From positions 744,001 to 808,000 of the forward strand of contig JAPFBL010000171.1 in the NCBI GenBank assembly GCA_026182355.1: a stretch of DNA of 64,000 bases, given 5' to 3'. The translations under genes and the position numbers were made by a program. This stretch comes from Hermatobates lingyangjiaoensis (lineage: Eukaryota > Arthropoda > Insecta > Hemiptera > Hermatobatidae). Below are positions 24,286 through 35,524 of the stretch, piece after piece. The notes under the pieces were generated by a model. That model had not been told where the DNA came from and searched no databases. It saw only the letters and a list, made by a program, of their open reading frames with translations. Numbering within the stretch: position 1 is the stretch's first letter; every line of letters begins with the position of its first letter.

Positions 24286-26267
24286 TGTTATTACTTAACA
24301 GCTCTTCTTAACAAAGGAATTAATGCTTTCTCAGCAACTTCTAAACCTAATAACAAGGCAATTACTTCTTTATACAATTTTATCAATAATAATAATTCAT
24401 TTTCGCTTTATTCTTATCACATTAAACATAAAATTAAATATTTTTTGAAAAATATAGAAATTATTGGATTTTACATTGCAACTGAATTTCATTTCCATGA
24501 AATTCAATAATAAAATACAATGGGAAAAATAGTCTTTTTGCGTTATAAATTATGGAATTTATTGTAGCTGATCTGAAGCTTATTTACTAAAAAAAAAACA
24601 ACTCATATAAATCTGATGGCTGCATTTCATTTCAGTTTGATGCTTTAATTATTGTTATTCGTTTTTTTCCTCTTCAATACATTGATTTTAACAGGTCTAA
24701 GAATAAATGTTTAGCAGATTCTATTGATTTATTTAAACAAAGTTTAACTACTGATTCAGTTATTGAAGTAGAAATATTCCTTGAATTTATAAAGCCAAAG
24801 AAACTTTTAAATGAAACCTTCAGAAGGAGAAGTCATAAATATTTAATGATTTTTTTTTTTTTGGACTGAAGCGATGTGATGCTGCAAGTTCTTACTGAGC
24901 CTGCAGCCTTCTAACATCTGCTCAAAGATATTTTCAATGCAAATTAAAAATAATGATGTCCACAGAATGACTCTGAAAAGAAACTCTGTGTATTAATATA
25001 CTTCAGACTACGTTTATAAGAAATTCTTTGGTCAAATTTATAATAGAATTACAATTCAAAACTGATTTCAGATCAATTTTGATCTGATTTCAGATCAATT
25101 TTGATATCATTTCAGATTTAGATAACAACTTGATATTAGTTTTTAAAACTTGAACAATTATTTAATTTACAACTAAAGTTCTATAAAAGATTCACTATTA
25201 TTTCTTGTAATGATCCAAGTAAACTTCTTAAATATTAGATTTTTCAAACGTAACATCATAACGCGTAGTATTTTGTGTAATATTCATATCTCACAATAAA
25301 GTATCTTCAAATTCAATATTAATAAATGATCTACAATCCCACATGATCTATATTCCATCAGATGGCTCTACTAATAGTCGCTGATGGCTGATAATTCTAC
25401 AATATTAGGTAATTCTATTCAATAGCTCACAAGTGAGCTTTAAAAACTAGTTTGGATAATAACTCCCATTTTCAATTTAAAAACGCAATTAATTATTAAC
25501 TTTAGTTTATGGTATTAGATCTAAATGTTTTCTCGCTACTAAATGTAATGTAAAAAAAAAATGTAAACAAATAAGTTTGAAGAGGAATTTTGTTTTACAT
25601 AATCAATAATTAATTACCTTTTTGACATAGACGGTATGATCGGATTAGATAGATGTGATGAAATATACTGAATTCATTCATAAATGCCAAATATATTACA
25701 GAAACTATACACAGACATATAGTATCCTCGCAGAAATATTTTGTAATATTGTGCCTTTCTGTTTGAAAATTGTGATTTTTGGTCTTAATAATTAATAATG
25801 AGTAATTATTTTTCAACAACACATGTTTGTTTAAAAAAAAAAATAACTCTGACCATTTTGTTTTTCACTCTGGCTTTTGTGGTTTCTTTTTCCTGTATTT
25901 TTGGTGTTTGATGGTTTGTTTGTTTTTTTTTTCTTTTTTTTGTTTTCTGTTGGTAATTGTTGGTTTTGTTTAGTAATTATGCCGTTAATAAAAGGTTTTC
26001 TAGCCTTGATAATGCCTAACAATTTTTGGCGAAAGTCGGCGTGTAAACAGGATTTTAATATTCTTTAGACCAAAATCCTCAAAAAACCATTATTTGAACT
26101 TTATAAATTAGTAGTTGAGAAGCTAAACCAATATATACAGATTGTTTTGAATATATATTTTTGGCTACTAACAAGTTTCATTTTGCTTTAAAGAGTATTA
26201 TTTTTCTTAGTTGTCAAAAATATTCGATCCACTGGGTTTTATTGTCATCCATCATATATATTTTATC
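24286..26267. other. AT-rich sequence without gene
   Basis: Contains a T-rich run (25915-25945) and short local repeats such as CTGATTTCAGATCAATTTTGA duplicated at about 25060-25105. No exon recognised. Confidence 0.5.
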
Positions 26268-26279
26268 ATTCTACAATAT

Positions 26280-26505
26280 GGAATGAGGAAAAGTGGCTAA
26301 GACACTTCAACTATAACAAGCGGTCCTTTGTTAGACTCAAAACACAATTAGACCAGCAACAAAGTAACAAAAGTAACAAAAACCCAAATCCAGTTGGGTT
26401 TTGACTCTGTCGAAGACCGCTTGTTACGATTGAAAGACCTTAGGCCTTTTCCTCATTTCATACTGTGGTTTGATTATTTATTGTTATTTCACGTGTTTAT
26501 GGGAA
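26280..26505. mobile_element. Palindromic element F1, diverged copy
   Basis: Both arms are present but the centre and left arm are decayed. The right arm core at 26403-26444 has CTGTCGA in place of CTGACGA and GACCTT in place of GATCTT, so stem III self-complementarity is lost. (TA)n follows at 26518. Confidence 0.75.
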
Positions 26506-26544
26506 CTCTTATTATTTATATATATATATACAAAACTAAAATTT

Positions 26545-26905
26545 ATCAGGACTCGGTCAGTTTTTGAGGTTCAAATTAAACTCTCATTGCCATCGTTACC
26601 GTTTTTATTTAAAACCTTTTTCACAGCAGAAGTATAAAACAGAAAAGCTATGTGTTACATTACAAATTATTTTACAAAGAAAAATAGTGTTTGGATTTTA
26701 ACAACTGTCTAGTTTGAATGAACACGTGGCATTCTTGTTGAAACTAGACAGTTGTTCAGATCCACACATTATTTTCCTTTGTCAAATAATTTGTAATCTA
26801 ATACTTAGTTTTTCTCTCTCAAAATTTTATACTTCTGCTTATGAAGAAGGTTTTAAAGGAAAACCGAAACGTTGGCATTGAGAGTTTAATTTGAACTTGA
26901 CTGAA
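26545..26905. mobile_element. Palindromic element F5, two-armed
   Basis: Left arm GGTCAGTTTTTGAGGTTCAAATTAAACTCTCATTGCC and right arm ending TTGGCATTGAGAGTTTAATTTGAACTTGACTG are inverses. An inner pair near 26702-26757 is AACAACTGTCTAGTTT against AAACTAGACAGTTGTT. The right arm carries a decayed hammerhead-like motif (TGAAGA, hairpin, CCGAAACGTT). It ends about 170 bases upstream of the first V-ATPase E-like exon. Confidence 0.75.
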
Positions 26906-27073
26906 TAATAATAAATTGTAGTTTGTTTCTATTCCACGGTCGATACGTTTATCAATATGTATACAATTTATACTGTCAGTATTCAGATATAATTTTACAA
27001 ACAAATTAATTTCTATTTAGAGACAAATTGTTCAATACTACTAGTAAATTCTTAGTAATGTTTGTTGTTTTAG

Positions 27074-27249
27074 CTTGACATGATCAAGTTAAGTATCATG
27101 CAAGACGCCGGAGACAAAATTGAAGAGATTGACGTGAAAAGTGAAGAAGAACACAATGTGCAAGTATTTAAGCTCTTAAAAGCTTCACTGAAAGACGTGT
27201 TAGAGAAGTACAAGAAAAGAGAAATTAACGTCATAAGGGAAACCAATTC
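27074..27249 (+). CDS. V-ATPase subunit E-like, N-terminal exon
   Basis: Encodes 58 codons plus two bases after an acceptor TTTGTTGTTTTAG. The translation starts LDMIKLSIMQDAGDKIEEID and continues with KSEEEHNVQ and EKYKKREI. This is the charged N-terminal coiled coil of V-ATPase subunit E, part of the peripheral stalk joining V1 to V0. The donor GTAAGTG at 27250 is a perfect consensus and leaves phase 2 (TC), completed by A of the next exon. Family members normally have about 12 more residues before this point from a separate short exon. I could not find that exon; the Met at 27080 could be a start instead. The sequence is diverged from typical subunit E. Confidence 0.8.
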
Positions 27250-27485
27250 GTAAGTGACGGGCTCTCTGATAATTTTCACTTTAATAGCTAAACTGACGTC
27301 TTTCACATATTACATATAACCATATTACAAAGTTTGTGTTATGAAAAGCAAGTATTAAACACCATAACTCCTCTCCAATATAAATCTCTCAACTTTGAAC
27401 AAAAGATTAATATATTCCTTGTCTATTATATAATAATTATATACTATTTAATTATAATTATTCTCTCTCTTCTCTATAATTATAT

Positions 27486-27600
27486 AATTAGCAACCCTTG
27501 TTACTTACCGTTCCGTCTGCAATGTGCTTGGTCTCCCTTTCTCTTTTGTCCTGAAGACGGATTGCTCGAAAATTTGAGTTTGTAAGTGTGTTTCTTTACT
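27486..27600 (+). repeat. F4-family unit with hammerhead-like motif
   Basis: CTGAAGACGG then CTCGAAAATTT, followed by TGTAAGTGTGTTTC, a tail shared with F4 palindromes at 52189 and 30342. CTGANGA and GAAA are present but stem II is weak. (TA)n follows at 27632. Confidence 0.55.
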
Positions 27601-27627
27601 CTGTATATTACTCTTATTTGATTTTTA

Positions 27628-27657
<30 letters not shown>

Positions 27658-27662
<5 letters not shown>

Positions 27663-27827
27663 GTATACTTTGGGGGCAGACCTTCTTTTAAACATACCTC
27701 ATTAAATATCTTTTGTGATATACCTGTTATTTGTTTCTCTAATTCATATTTTAGAAGACTTCTTCTATATTCTATGGTGAAACTTACTTGTTGGACTGCT
27801 GGGTCATGACTACGAATATTGGTATGC

Positions 27828-27829
<2 letters not shown>
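27658..27829 (+). repeat. (TA)n-bounded segment with F3-like start
   Basis: Begins with GGGGGCAGACCTTCTTTTAAACA, resembling the start of F3 (GTAGGCAGCAAATCTTC...). The remainder is not recognised. Confidence 0.45.
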
Positions 27830-27853
<24 letters not shown>

Positions 27854-27859
<6 letters not shown>

Positions 27860-28172
27860 AAAAATTAGACCAAATTTAGCTGAAACTTGCTTTTTCATAA
27901 GTTTCTCGAGTTTCTGGAATAACGATCTTGTTACTTTGTCCACACAATATAGTAAGTTACCAATCGAAAGGCTAAATGAACATATGTTTCTCCTGTCTTC
28001 AGCCATTATCAAGAAATGAATGCATTTTGAAGTTTGAAGTTTATATAAGAAAGGTGGAATATATTGCTATGGTTGGGGGTTGATTAAAGTTGTTTTTCTC
28101 CTCAGTGGGGGTTGAGTGACCTAGGGCGTTTTTGCACTTACCTGGGATAAATTTGGTCTAATTTTTAACAAT
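27854..28172. mobile_element. 319-bp element with perfect 25-bp TIRs
   Basis: Positions 27854-27878 and 28148-28172 are exact inverse copies, beginning ATTGTTAAAAATTAGACC. The interior is unrelated to other repeats here and GC is moderate (GGTTGGGGGTTGATT, AGTGGGGGTTGAGTG). The left flank is (TA)n. It looks like a young MITE or a palindrome-end remnant. No frame is convincing. Confidence 0.8.
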
Positions 28173-28204
28173 GTATGTATACAGGAAAGACTGCTACCAA
28201 AATT

Positions 28205-28237
<33 letters not shown>

Positions 28238-28272
28238 ACGATTAAGGTAGTGAACATAGGGAAAAGAAAACA

Positions 28273-28301
28273 TTTCAATATTTTTACATTGTCGTCATCA
28301 G
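28273..28301 (-). ncRNA. Hammerhead-like core, (TA)n-adjacent
   Basis: On the - strand CTGATGA (28301-28295) is followed by CGAC, an AATGT/ATATT stem with loop AAA, GAAA and TGTTTTC. The core boxes are exact, but four extra bases lie before stem II and no clear stem I is visible. A candidate relic. Confidence 0.35.
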
Positions 28302-28689
28302 CAGAAGAGACGAGATCTGCTTCTATAACAAACCAGACCTGCAATTTAGAGCTAATAATAACGTAATCTGCAGTCTATTAACTAAAAAAAAAAGTTAAAT
28401 AACCAAAACGACTAAAAAATCATAGCATTAAAAAATTAATAAACATAAAATAAAGTTAAACAATAAAATTAACGGTAGAGATTAGGCCTGGTGGTGAGAG
28501 TGCTCCAAGAAGGATGTATGGATCAATACTCTATTTTCTATTGTTTTCTGATTGAGGATATGAACACAAAATCAGTCAGTAAATCAAAGTCGATGGGAAG
28601 TAAAACGGTAAATTAATTTTACGTTTAAAAAGAAAGATTTAAATTACACTGTTAAGAGTAATTTACACTTATTTTTACATATCCAAATT

Positions 28690-28850
28690 ATGAGTACATG
28701 CGAAGAACATATGTGGGCTGTATGAGCGTGTGAAGATGGTTTTAAATAAAAACCGAAACGTCTGCATTGAATGTTTAATTTGAGCCTAAAGAACTGACTG
28801 AGTCTGGATGAATCATTTTTGTTTCTACTTCACGGCTGACACTTTTATCA
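28690..28850 (+). repeat. Palindromic element F5, right arm only
   Basis: Matches the right arm of 26545-26905: GGTTTTAAATAAAAACC, GAAACGTC, GCATTGAATGTTTAATTTGA, CTGACTGAGT. The hammerhead-like motif reads GTGAAGA rather than CTGAAGA but keeps a strong stem II and GAAACGTC. Confidence 0.65.
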
Positions 28851-28861
28851 AGATATATAGG

Positions 28862-28918
28862 TCAATGTACAAAAAGAAACCTGGAGAAATGTTCCTCTAT
28901 GTTTTTTTCTACATTGAA
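28862..28918. repeat. Centre-deleted F4 palindrome
   Basis: TCAATGTACAAAAAGAAAC faces GTTTTTTTCTACATTGA. These are the outer ends of the F4 palindrome at 52189-52457. Confidence 0.6.
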
Positions 28919-29038
28919 CTATATTTGTTCGTTTTGGATCGTATTTTTATGGAAAAAGTAATATATATATATATAGTGTCTGTCGGTGGACACTTCCACG
29001 TCTCCACTCCTGTGTTCCTTTTCCTTTTACTATCTTTC

Positions 29039-29062
29039 CTGAGGATGGCGTAATAGCCGAAA
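29039..29062 (+). ncRNA. Hammerhead-like core in intron
   Basis: CTGAGGA, then T, a GGC/GCC stem II with loop GTAATA, and GAAA, followed by TGATCGAT. Both conserved boxes and stem II are intact. Stem III would be very short and stem I is not obvious. It is sense to the V-ATPase E-like gene. Confidence 0.45.
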
Positions 29063-29257
29063 TGATCGATAATATTAAGTGCTAGTCTCTTTTTTGTTAT
29101 CTTATGATAACTTTAATTATATATATATATATATATATATAATACGTATATTCCATTATGGTACAAAAACATGTTATAGTTGCCCAAGAACATAATTGCG
29201 GTATTACTTTTGGAAATTAAGCTATACACCCACAAACCACGCACACATACACACACC

Positions 29258-29266
<9 letters not shown>

Positions 29267-29309
<43 letters not shown>

Positions 29310-29319
29310 ATATATAAAG
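29267..29319. repeat. (TA)n tract
   Basis: Microsatellite preceding an F1 copy; total about 53 bp with one phase break. Confidence 0.9.
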
Positions 29320-29483
29320 AGTTCACATAAACACGTGAAATAACAATCAATGATCAAACCACAATAAGAAATGGGAAAACAAGACTACAATCTTTCAACC
29401 GTAACAAGCGGTCTTCGTCAAAGTCAAAAAACCCAACAGGATCTTAGTCTTGTTTTCTCATTTCTTATTGTGGTTTGATCATA
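29318..29483. mobile_element. Palindromic element F1, partial right arm
   Basis: The left arm is full length, starting TTCACATAAACACGTG; its core at 29383-29425 (-) has TTGACGA and a changed stem III. The right arm starts at GGATCTTAGTCTTG and lacks its core. (TA)n lies on both sides. Confidence 0.8.
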
Positions 29484-29504
29484 TATATATACACGTGCAC
29501 CGAC

Positions 29505-29597
29505 AAACAAACATACATACAAAATAGAGAAAAATTTGAAATCTAGAAATATTATTTTGCATGACTCCTATACTTAACTTATAGTAAAGTAAATTGA
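29505..29597 (+). mobile_element. Element E1, right-end fragment
   Basis: Ends with TTAACTTATAGTAAAGTAAA, matching the E1 right terminus. Only about 90 bp remain. Confidence 0.55.
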
Positions 29598-30287
29598 TAT
29601 TTTACTGTCATGAAATATATGCATATACTTAGTCATATTTTGTAAAAAAGAACTTCTTCCTTATTCATAATTTTTTTGGATATTCCTACTTTAAAGTGCT
29701 CTATCAATTTGGTCGTACCTTAAACAAACTGAATGTACATCTGAAAAACTAAATTAGAAGTACTATAATCATTATTGTCTTGAGAATGCCTACGGAATTA
29801 TAGTTAGCAGATTTATTCTACATAAAGCACCTCATAAAAAAGTTAGTAATTTCTTCCAAACTTGCTGCTTCGGCTTAGGGTTAATAGGTTTTAAATGAAA
29901 ATTTCTGTGGTTATAACTCCTTGTCTATTTTATATAGTGCTTATAGTCTGACTCTCTCACACACATACATACTCTCTCTGTCTCTCTCTCTGAGTCTCTA
30001 CCTTACTCTCATACAGCCTGAAACATGACTTCCTGTTAAAATTTGATATTAGAATATTGAGACCAATATCATACTGCAACGATCTCATGAATACTGTTTA
30101 ACCATTAATGCCTCATAAATTTAATGGAGGGTGTTAGAAATTAAAAAAGGAAGTAAATATTGTAATAGAAGTCTAACATACTGGTACTTTAACATGCAAT
30201 CAATATAAATTATAAATTAAGCAAAACTCAATTTTGTTGTTGATTAATTGGTTCAATGCGTTTGTACAGTATCTTAGATACCTATAT

Positions 30288-30290
30288 ATA

Positions 30291-30341
<51 letters not shown>
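30288..30341. repeat. (TA)n tract
   Basis: Microsatellite adjoining the next palindrome. The - strand Ile-Tyr frame across it is an artefact. Confidence 0.9.
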
Positions 30342-30346
<5 letters not shown>

Positions 30347-30507
30347 GTTCAAAATTGAAGATAGGTAGCACAGAAAGTAAAAAAAACACACTTATAGACT
30401 CAAAAGTTTATAAGTAAGTAAGTAAAGTTTGTAATTTGTAAGACTTTTGAGTCTGTAAGTGTGTTTCTTTTACTTTCTGTGCTACCTATCATCAATTTTG
30501 AACTGTT
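30342..30507. mobile_element. Palindromic element, F4 family
   Basis: Two arms of about 65 bp: CAGTTCAAAATTGAAGATAG...ACTCAAAAG and CTTTTGAGTC...CAATTTTGAACTG, separated by about 35 bp. GTCTGTAAGTGTGTTTC is shared with the F4 tail. (TA)n abuts the left end. Confidence 0.8.
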
Positions 30508-30570
30508 ATTGTGTCCAGTTTGGATCGTCTTTCCGTTTATCAAGTGTATATATATATATATATATATATT

Positions 30571-30937
30571 GTAAAAGACGAGCCAATCCCTGTTACGTAT
30601 TACTTTGGGCACTTCTTATTGGTTGTGGGTGTTTATTCGTTGAACACGTTTCTCCTTAGCACACTCCGTCTGCTCGGCCGCCTCAGCCTTCACTCCGGGA
30701 GAGGGCTCGCAGTCCCTACTTAATTTTCCAATAAGAGTTGGATGAAGGTCTTGGCGTCCTGGCTTGGAAGTGTACCTCGTCGAACTCGGTGTTTACTATG
30801 GGCTTAGTGGATTTCATTAGATTACTGGTTGTTGGTGTTTTCTGTAAATTCTATTGATGTGGTGTATGTAGACCTTTTCCCCGTCGGTTTCTTAAACACG
30901 CTTGGCTGCATCCGCCGTCCTTCCTGGAAGGAAGGAA
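30571..30937. mobile_element. GC-rich (TA)n-bounded insert
   Basis: Clearly higher GC than its surroundings, with CTCGGCCGCCTCAGCC and CTTCCTGGAAGGAAGG. On the - strand it contains CTAAGGAGAAACGTGTTC, which resembles a hammerhead relic with stem II lost. It encodes no recognisable protein. The composition and boundaries suggest an inserted element of separate origin. Confidence 0.5.
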
Positions 30938-31465
30938 TATATAATATAATATATATATATATATATATAATATATTAATATATATAATATTCTTATATAT
31001 ATATGCATTTAAAAACGTTATGTCTGATCCACTTAATTTAACTTCGTCAAATATTTTTCTAAATTTCGAAATCATTTCTTCAATTCAGGGTTCAACTTAA
31101 AAATAAAATCACCATATTCGTTGTAGACAATGTACAAGAGCTAAATTAAAATATATCATTTAAGTAAATTGATTGTTAAATATTCCTTATCGTTTACTTA
31201 CATTAAATTTGTGTTTAGACTAGTCTTTCTTTTTTCTAAGGCATTAACATATTATTATCAACCATCATACCTCGTCAAATCATTGCATAGGTTAAATATT
31301 AAAGGGTTAGTTTTCACTTGGTAGAGAATAAATCGTTGTCAAAATAGTCACTATTTGGTTTTTAATTAATATCGATATATTCATTAGGCGAAGATGATGT
31401 TCTCAGTGCTAGAATCCTTGTTCTCGTATTATAAACACTGATATTCATAATTCCTTGTGATTCAG
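30938..31465. other. Intronic AT-rich sequence
   Basis: Starts with interrupted (TA)n to about 31004. The rest shows nothing until the exon at 31466. Confidence 0.5.
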
Positions 31466-31634
31466 ATTTCAAAGTGTTGAACATCACAGAAGAAAATTAG
31501 AATTTCTAGAAGCAAGATATGCTATAAAGGATCAAATATTTGCTGCAGTTAAAAGAAGATTGGCTAATTTTGACCGAGAACCGGAAGGATTCCGCCAAGT
31601 CATGAGATCACTTCTTCTGCAAGCTGTCGTAAAG
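31466..31634 (+). CDS. V-ATPase subunit E-like, middle exon
   Basis: Acceptor TTGTGATTCAG. The first base completes a Ser codon left by the previous exon, then 56 codons follow: FQSVEHHRRKLEFLEARYA, then DQIFAAVKRRL and FRQVMRSLLLQAVVK. This aligns with the subunit E segment linking the N-terminal coiled coil to the globular domain. The donor is GTAGAT in phase 0, a weaker match than the previous donor. No stop or frameshift. The neighbouring intron sequence has far lower coding potential, which supports a real exon. Confidence 0.85.
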
Positions 31635-31909
31635 GTAGATGTACTAGACTATCATTTCAACTCACTTTTCTTTTTCTGGCTACTCCTTTCTTTCATATCA
31701 TCTATGGAAGTCTTTCCTCTTATAACTTTCGTCAACCTTGTCCTTTATTGCCACTCTACCAAGCCTCCACTTTTAGACCACTGCTCCACGTGTAAAAAAT
31801 AATATGTTTTAATGTTTAAATAAAAATAACATCTGGTAACATAACGACTCCTATCACCTGATAACATCAGCCGTTTACCGTCTTTTTGTTTGATCGGTGA
31901 ATCTAGAGA

Positions 31910-32138
31910 TTCTAAATTGGGAGTCCTAAATTTAGCCTAACTCAAGTACATTTCGAGTGCGTTTCGACTGACGGCTTAACAGCTCGACTGTCCTCTTAAC
32001 AACATTTCGACCGCCCTCTCCGAGAGACGACGTACTCAGATTTATTCACCTCCCGTGTGAATAAATCGAGGGCCAGTTGGGGATCGAACCCCGGACAACC
32101 AGCCCAGAGGCGAGTACGTTACCACTGAGCTAACCTTT
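31910..32138 (-). mobile_element. tRNA-derived SINE, 3'-truncated
   Basis: The head has a good A box (TTAGCTCAGTGGTAACG read on the - strand) and B box (GGGTTCGATCCCC). The body keeps a segment with GAGAGGGCGGTCGAAATG and AAGAGGACAGTCGAGC that is absent from the copies at 4070 and 38271. The AACCT tail is missing. Confidence 0.8.
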
Positions 32139-32143
32139 GCACT

Positions 32144-34506
32144 GAGTTTTTTGTGCAAACTTCCCATAAGTATTACTCATTTATTTCATTCTCATCATAT
32201 ATCTAACAAGTAAATTTGATTCCACGTAGTTGAAGACAACGGCCAATGCTCCATTTTTATTCACTTTTACCTTACAACGCACAACAGTACTTTCTATACA
32301 ATAGTTGATGTCATCTTTACACTAAAAAGGCCATCTCGACATCTCTGTTTACCAAATTTGTATACATAATTATGGCAGTACTTTTACGTCAATCATTTGA
32401 AGTCTGAACTTTCCAAGCAGAGTTATTCCATAATCTAATCAACAGTTCTGTTGTATCAGCTGAGATAACATACCATTCTGCTCTTATGTTGGATTGTACT
32501 AGTTTAATCTTTTTATTGCTTCTTTCTTTACTGGTGGTCATTTACTTAACAATGTGTTTAAAGTGATATTCCTGTATCCTTTTGTTTATATTTTATTCGC
32601 CCCATTTTCTCTAAGTACCTCTCAATTTCACCTCCCCTTTTAAACTTGTTTTTTAAACACCATCAAAGTATTTTTTTTTTCTAAGTGCATAGTACAAAGT
32701 AGCTTTGTAGCTGTCATACCATCATGATTATAAATCCCAGCTATTAATTTCCTTCTATGCATGTTCAAATTATTCACAACTCTACACATATTTAAACTAA
32801 TTGTTTTTCTTGTAACTGCTTTTACTATACTAATTGCACTCATGGTTGTATTATTTTTCTTTTTTTTTGTTTCAATAAAATTAGTCCTTTGTATTGTCTA
32901 CCACATAACTTTCACAGTTGAATTAGCTGCATATTCAGTTCTATCTATGCAAAACCCTCATAAGCTTCTTATTAACGAGCATTTTTAAACAAATATTTAG
33001 CAATACTACTAATGTTTCAATCGAAGCATTTGTGGATAAACATCTTTGTCTCCCAGAAACTCAACTTCTCTCCTTAAATATTTTTTGTTGCTTTGCTGTG
33101 TCTTTTTCTTCTGTTTTGTACTCATTTATTGTGAACTTATCCGTTTAATCTACCTTATATTTTTTGGTGTGTATTTTAGATTATTTATTTTTTCTTTATC
33201 CTCTTTCTTATTTTTCACTCTCTTAATCCTAATGCTCATAATTCAGTTCAGTCTACGAATGCGCAACTAGTGGTCACTAGAATTGGCCTTCCAAAAATCT
33301 ACCTGATTATGACGGGTGTCAACATATTAAAAAGTGTTTTTGTCAGTTTTTTTTATTCTTTTTTGGGACCATTGATAGCAGGCTATGGTCACGTTGTTCA
33401 TTCCTGAAACTTCCTAGTCAATTCGATTACTTACATCTTCCTTTCCACTCTCTCAGTTCGGCCCGTTAGTTAATTTCAAAATTTATTTTTAAATTCTGTA
33501 TATTCATTGTACATTTTTTACACTGTTAAACAATTGTAATAGTGGCCTACGGAAACTGAAACCATTTATACGAGTATGAAAATAATTTGCGTTTAATACA
33601 AACACAGTGTTTCTGTATTTTTTAGTTCATTAGTACTGATTCATAAAGCAATAGTCATGTTTGGCCATATTGTGGTGACACTTCTTTCGCTTTAGTTTTT
33701 CAAATTATGCAAAAACCGTTTCACCTTTTTGGTTTAGGCTTTCATCTGAGTTAGAAATTATGTATTCGCAATGTTTTTGTTTTATTTCCTCTCATAGAAA
33801 AAAGCAATACACTTTTGGTACAAAAACTTCAAAGGAAGTATTTTTAAAAAAAAACATGAGAAATTCTAATTGATTAATTTTACTCTTGTTTTTAATGCAT
33901 CACAGTATTTCAATTTTTTAATAACTTTTACCACACTGAGTTATTTGTATCTGATTGATGTTTAATTATTGAACCTAAATAATAAAGGTAACTGAATAAC
34001 TGATAGAAATTTATATAATGGAAACGTTCATTGAAAGATAGATATAAATAAAATTGAAAGACCTTAGGTTCACACAGAAAAAAAATTGTATTCAGCAAGT
34101 TACAAAACTCTTCTAATAACGTCCTAGATATTACAAAAATACATGGATGCTTTAACTTGATGTTAACGACTGGCCACGTACACTCCGTAAAAGTTTAAAC
34201 ATTTGAAAAGTTATTTATGTGAACTTTTCACATCCTCATTTAGGCCCATTATCTTAAAGAGAAGTAATTCCGGAGCAACAAGTTTTTTTTTAAAAAAACT
34301 ATTTGTTTGCCTAACCCATTAGCTAACGCAGTTTCTAAATATGCTAAACTACTTAATAGTGCTAGCATTTAGCAAAGCCGTTCTTATAAATGATCTACGT
34401 AAATAAAATTAAAATATGATCCTATTGTGTGACTCAAGAACGAATCTAATTAAACATGTTCTTATGTATTAAAAAAGATCTTTTTTGTGTTAAAAATGTA
34501 ATCTTA

Positions 34507-34508
<2 letters not shown>
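32144..34508. other. Intronic sequence without recognised feature
   Basis: T-rich stretches and chance hydrophobic frames. A - strand frame at 32640-32843 looks slightly protein-like but matches nothing I know. Confidence 0.5.

Positions 34509-34557
<49 letters not shown>
34509..34557. repeat. (TA)n tract
   Basis: Uninterrupted TA repeat directly abutting the F1 palindrome. Confidence 0.95.
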
Positions 34558-34559
<2 letters not shown>

Positions 34560-34785
34560 ATGTTTAAACCACAATAAGAAAATGGGAAAACAAGACTAAG
34601 ATCTTTCAACCGTAACAAGCGGTCTTCGTCAGAGACAAAAACCCAACTGGGGTCAAAAACCCAAATTGCAGTTGGGTTTTTGACTCTGAAGAAGACCGCT
34701 TGTTACGGTTGAAAGATCTTAGTCTTGTTTTCCCATTTTCTTATTGTCGTTTGATCATTGATTGTTATTTCACGTGTTTCATATA
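34557..34785. mobile_element. Palindromic element F1, near-complete copy
   Basis: Both arms are present around a centre AACCCAACTGGGGTCAAAA...CAGTTGGGTT. The left core (34594-34636, -) has GTCT in place of GACT, which weakens stem I. It lies in an intron, bounded by (TA)n. Confidence 0.85.
34682..34724 (+). ncRNA. Hammerhead-like ribozyme core, F1 right arm
   Basis: GACT / CTGAAGA / ACCG-CTTGTTA-CGGT / GAAA / AGATCT / T / AGTC. Position 7 is A instead of C, which the hammerhead core tolerates. It is sense to the V-ATPase E-like gene, so it could be present in its pre-mRNA. Confidence 0.55.
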
Positions 34786-34847
34786 TATTCATAAATATAT
34801 ATATATATAAATATACTGATTAGGTATAATTTGTATTATAGTACTTC

Positions 34848-34925
34848 CTGATAATGAACACAAAGTGTTCGAAATGCGTTGAATAAAACTTCATTTGTGT
34901 GGAGACTTTTGTTTGTTTATTTTAC
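34848..34925 (+). repeat. F12 repeat: hammerhead-like motif plus tail
   Basis: CTGATAA, a GAACAC/GTGTTC stem II, GAAA and TGCGTT, then TTTGTGTGGAGACTTTTG and TTTATTTTACC. One core G is replaced by A. A (TA)n tract follows at 34932. Confidence 0.6.
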
Positions 34926-35491
34926 CATAGAATATATATATATATATATATATATGATTCGATGCGATGTTGACCAATGGGAGTAGAGTTACAGGTCCAA
35001 GCGTAAGGTCCCAGTTGCCCGCTGCTCAGCAAAAAGCCTTTGCGTTCTGCCAATAGGTATAGAGGTTGCACAGTCCCTCTGTGTTAAATGATGTTTGGCA
35101 GAAAACATTAGCCTCACTTTACAGTGAACTCCTGTTCCCTTTCTATTTTTGTTTTTTGTGGTGGTTGGGTGTTGTTGTTGTTTACTATTTTCTGTTACGG
35201 ATATTGCTGGATATTTAAATGATACTCTCGGTTGTTTACTGCGAAAAGCCGCCTTCATCTTCATGCCAACAGGGGTAGAGGTTGCACAGTCCCTCTTGAT
35301 TATTAAGAGATGTTGACACTGGAATCCAACTTCTTCTCGTAGAAACATCTTCAAGTTGTAGGTTTTGTATATTGTTCTCTTCGGTTTCTTATGTTCATGT
35401 TTTTTCTTCAGTTGAATGTTATTGCTGCTATTGATGGGTGGCTGGTAGGTGATGAAAAGTTCTGCACTGTTGACCTGGTGGTGGTATTTGC

Positions 35492-35524
35492 GACATGTTT
35501 CAACCATTCTCTGGTTATCTTCAG
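35492..35524 (-). ncRNA. Hammerhead ribozyme motif, F2 arm C inverted
   Basis: Exact reverse complement of the 35803-35835 motif, including the stem I strands TTGC and GCAA. It points away from the complex centre, giving divergent paired ribozymes. Confidence 0.65.

Larger units (their letters stand above)
27250..31465 (+). other. Intron of V-ATPase E-like gene, 4.2 kb
   Basis: Starts GTAAGTG and ends TTGTGATTCAG. It is filled with (TA)n tracts and palindromic or inverted-repeat elements listed separately. No additional conserved exon is needed to join the flanking coding sequence. Confidence 0.8.

Noticed and set aside
30851..31075. 74-codon - strand frame
   Set aside because: Crosses interrupted (TA)n and part of the GC-rich insert; no domain.
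32640..32843. 67-codon - strand frame with somewhat protein-like composition
   Set aside because: No recognised motif, lies inside an intron antisense, starts and stops without splice support.
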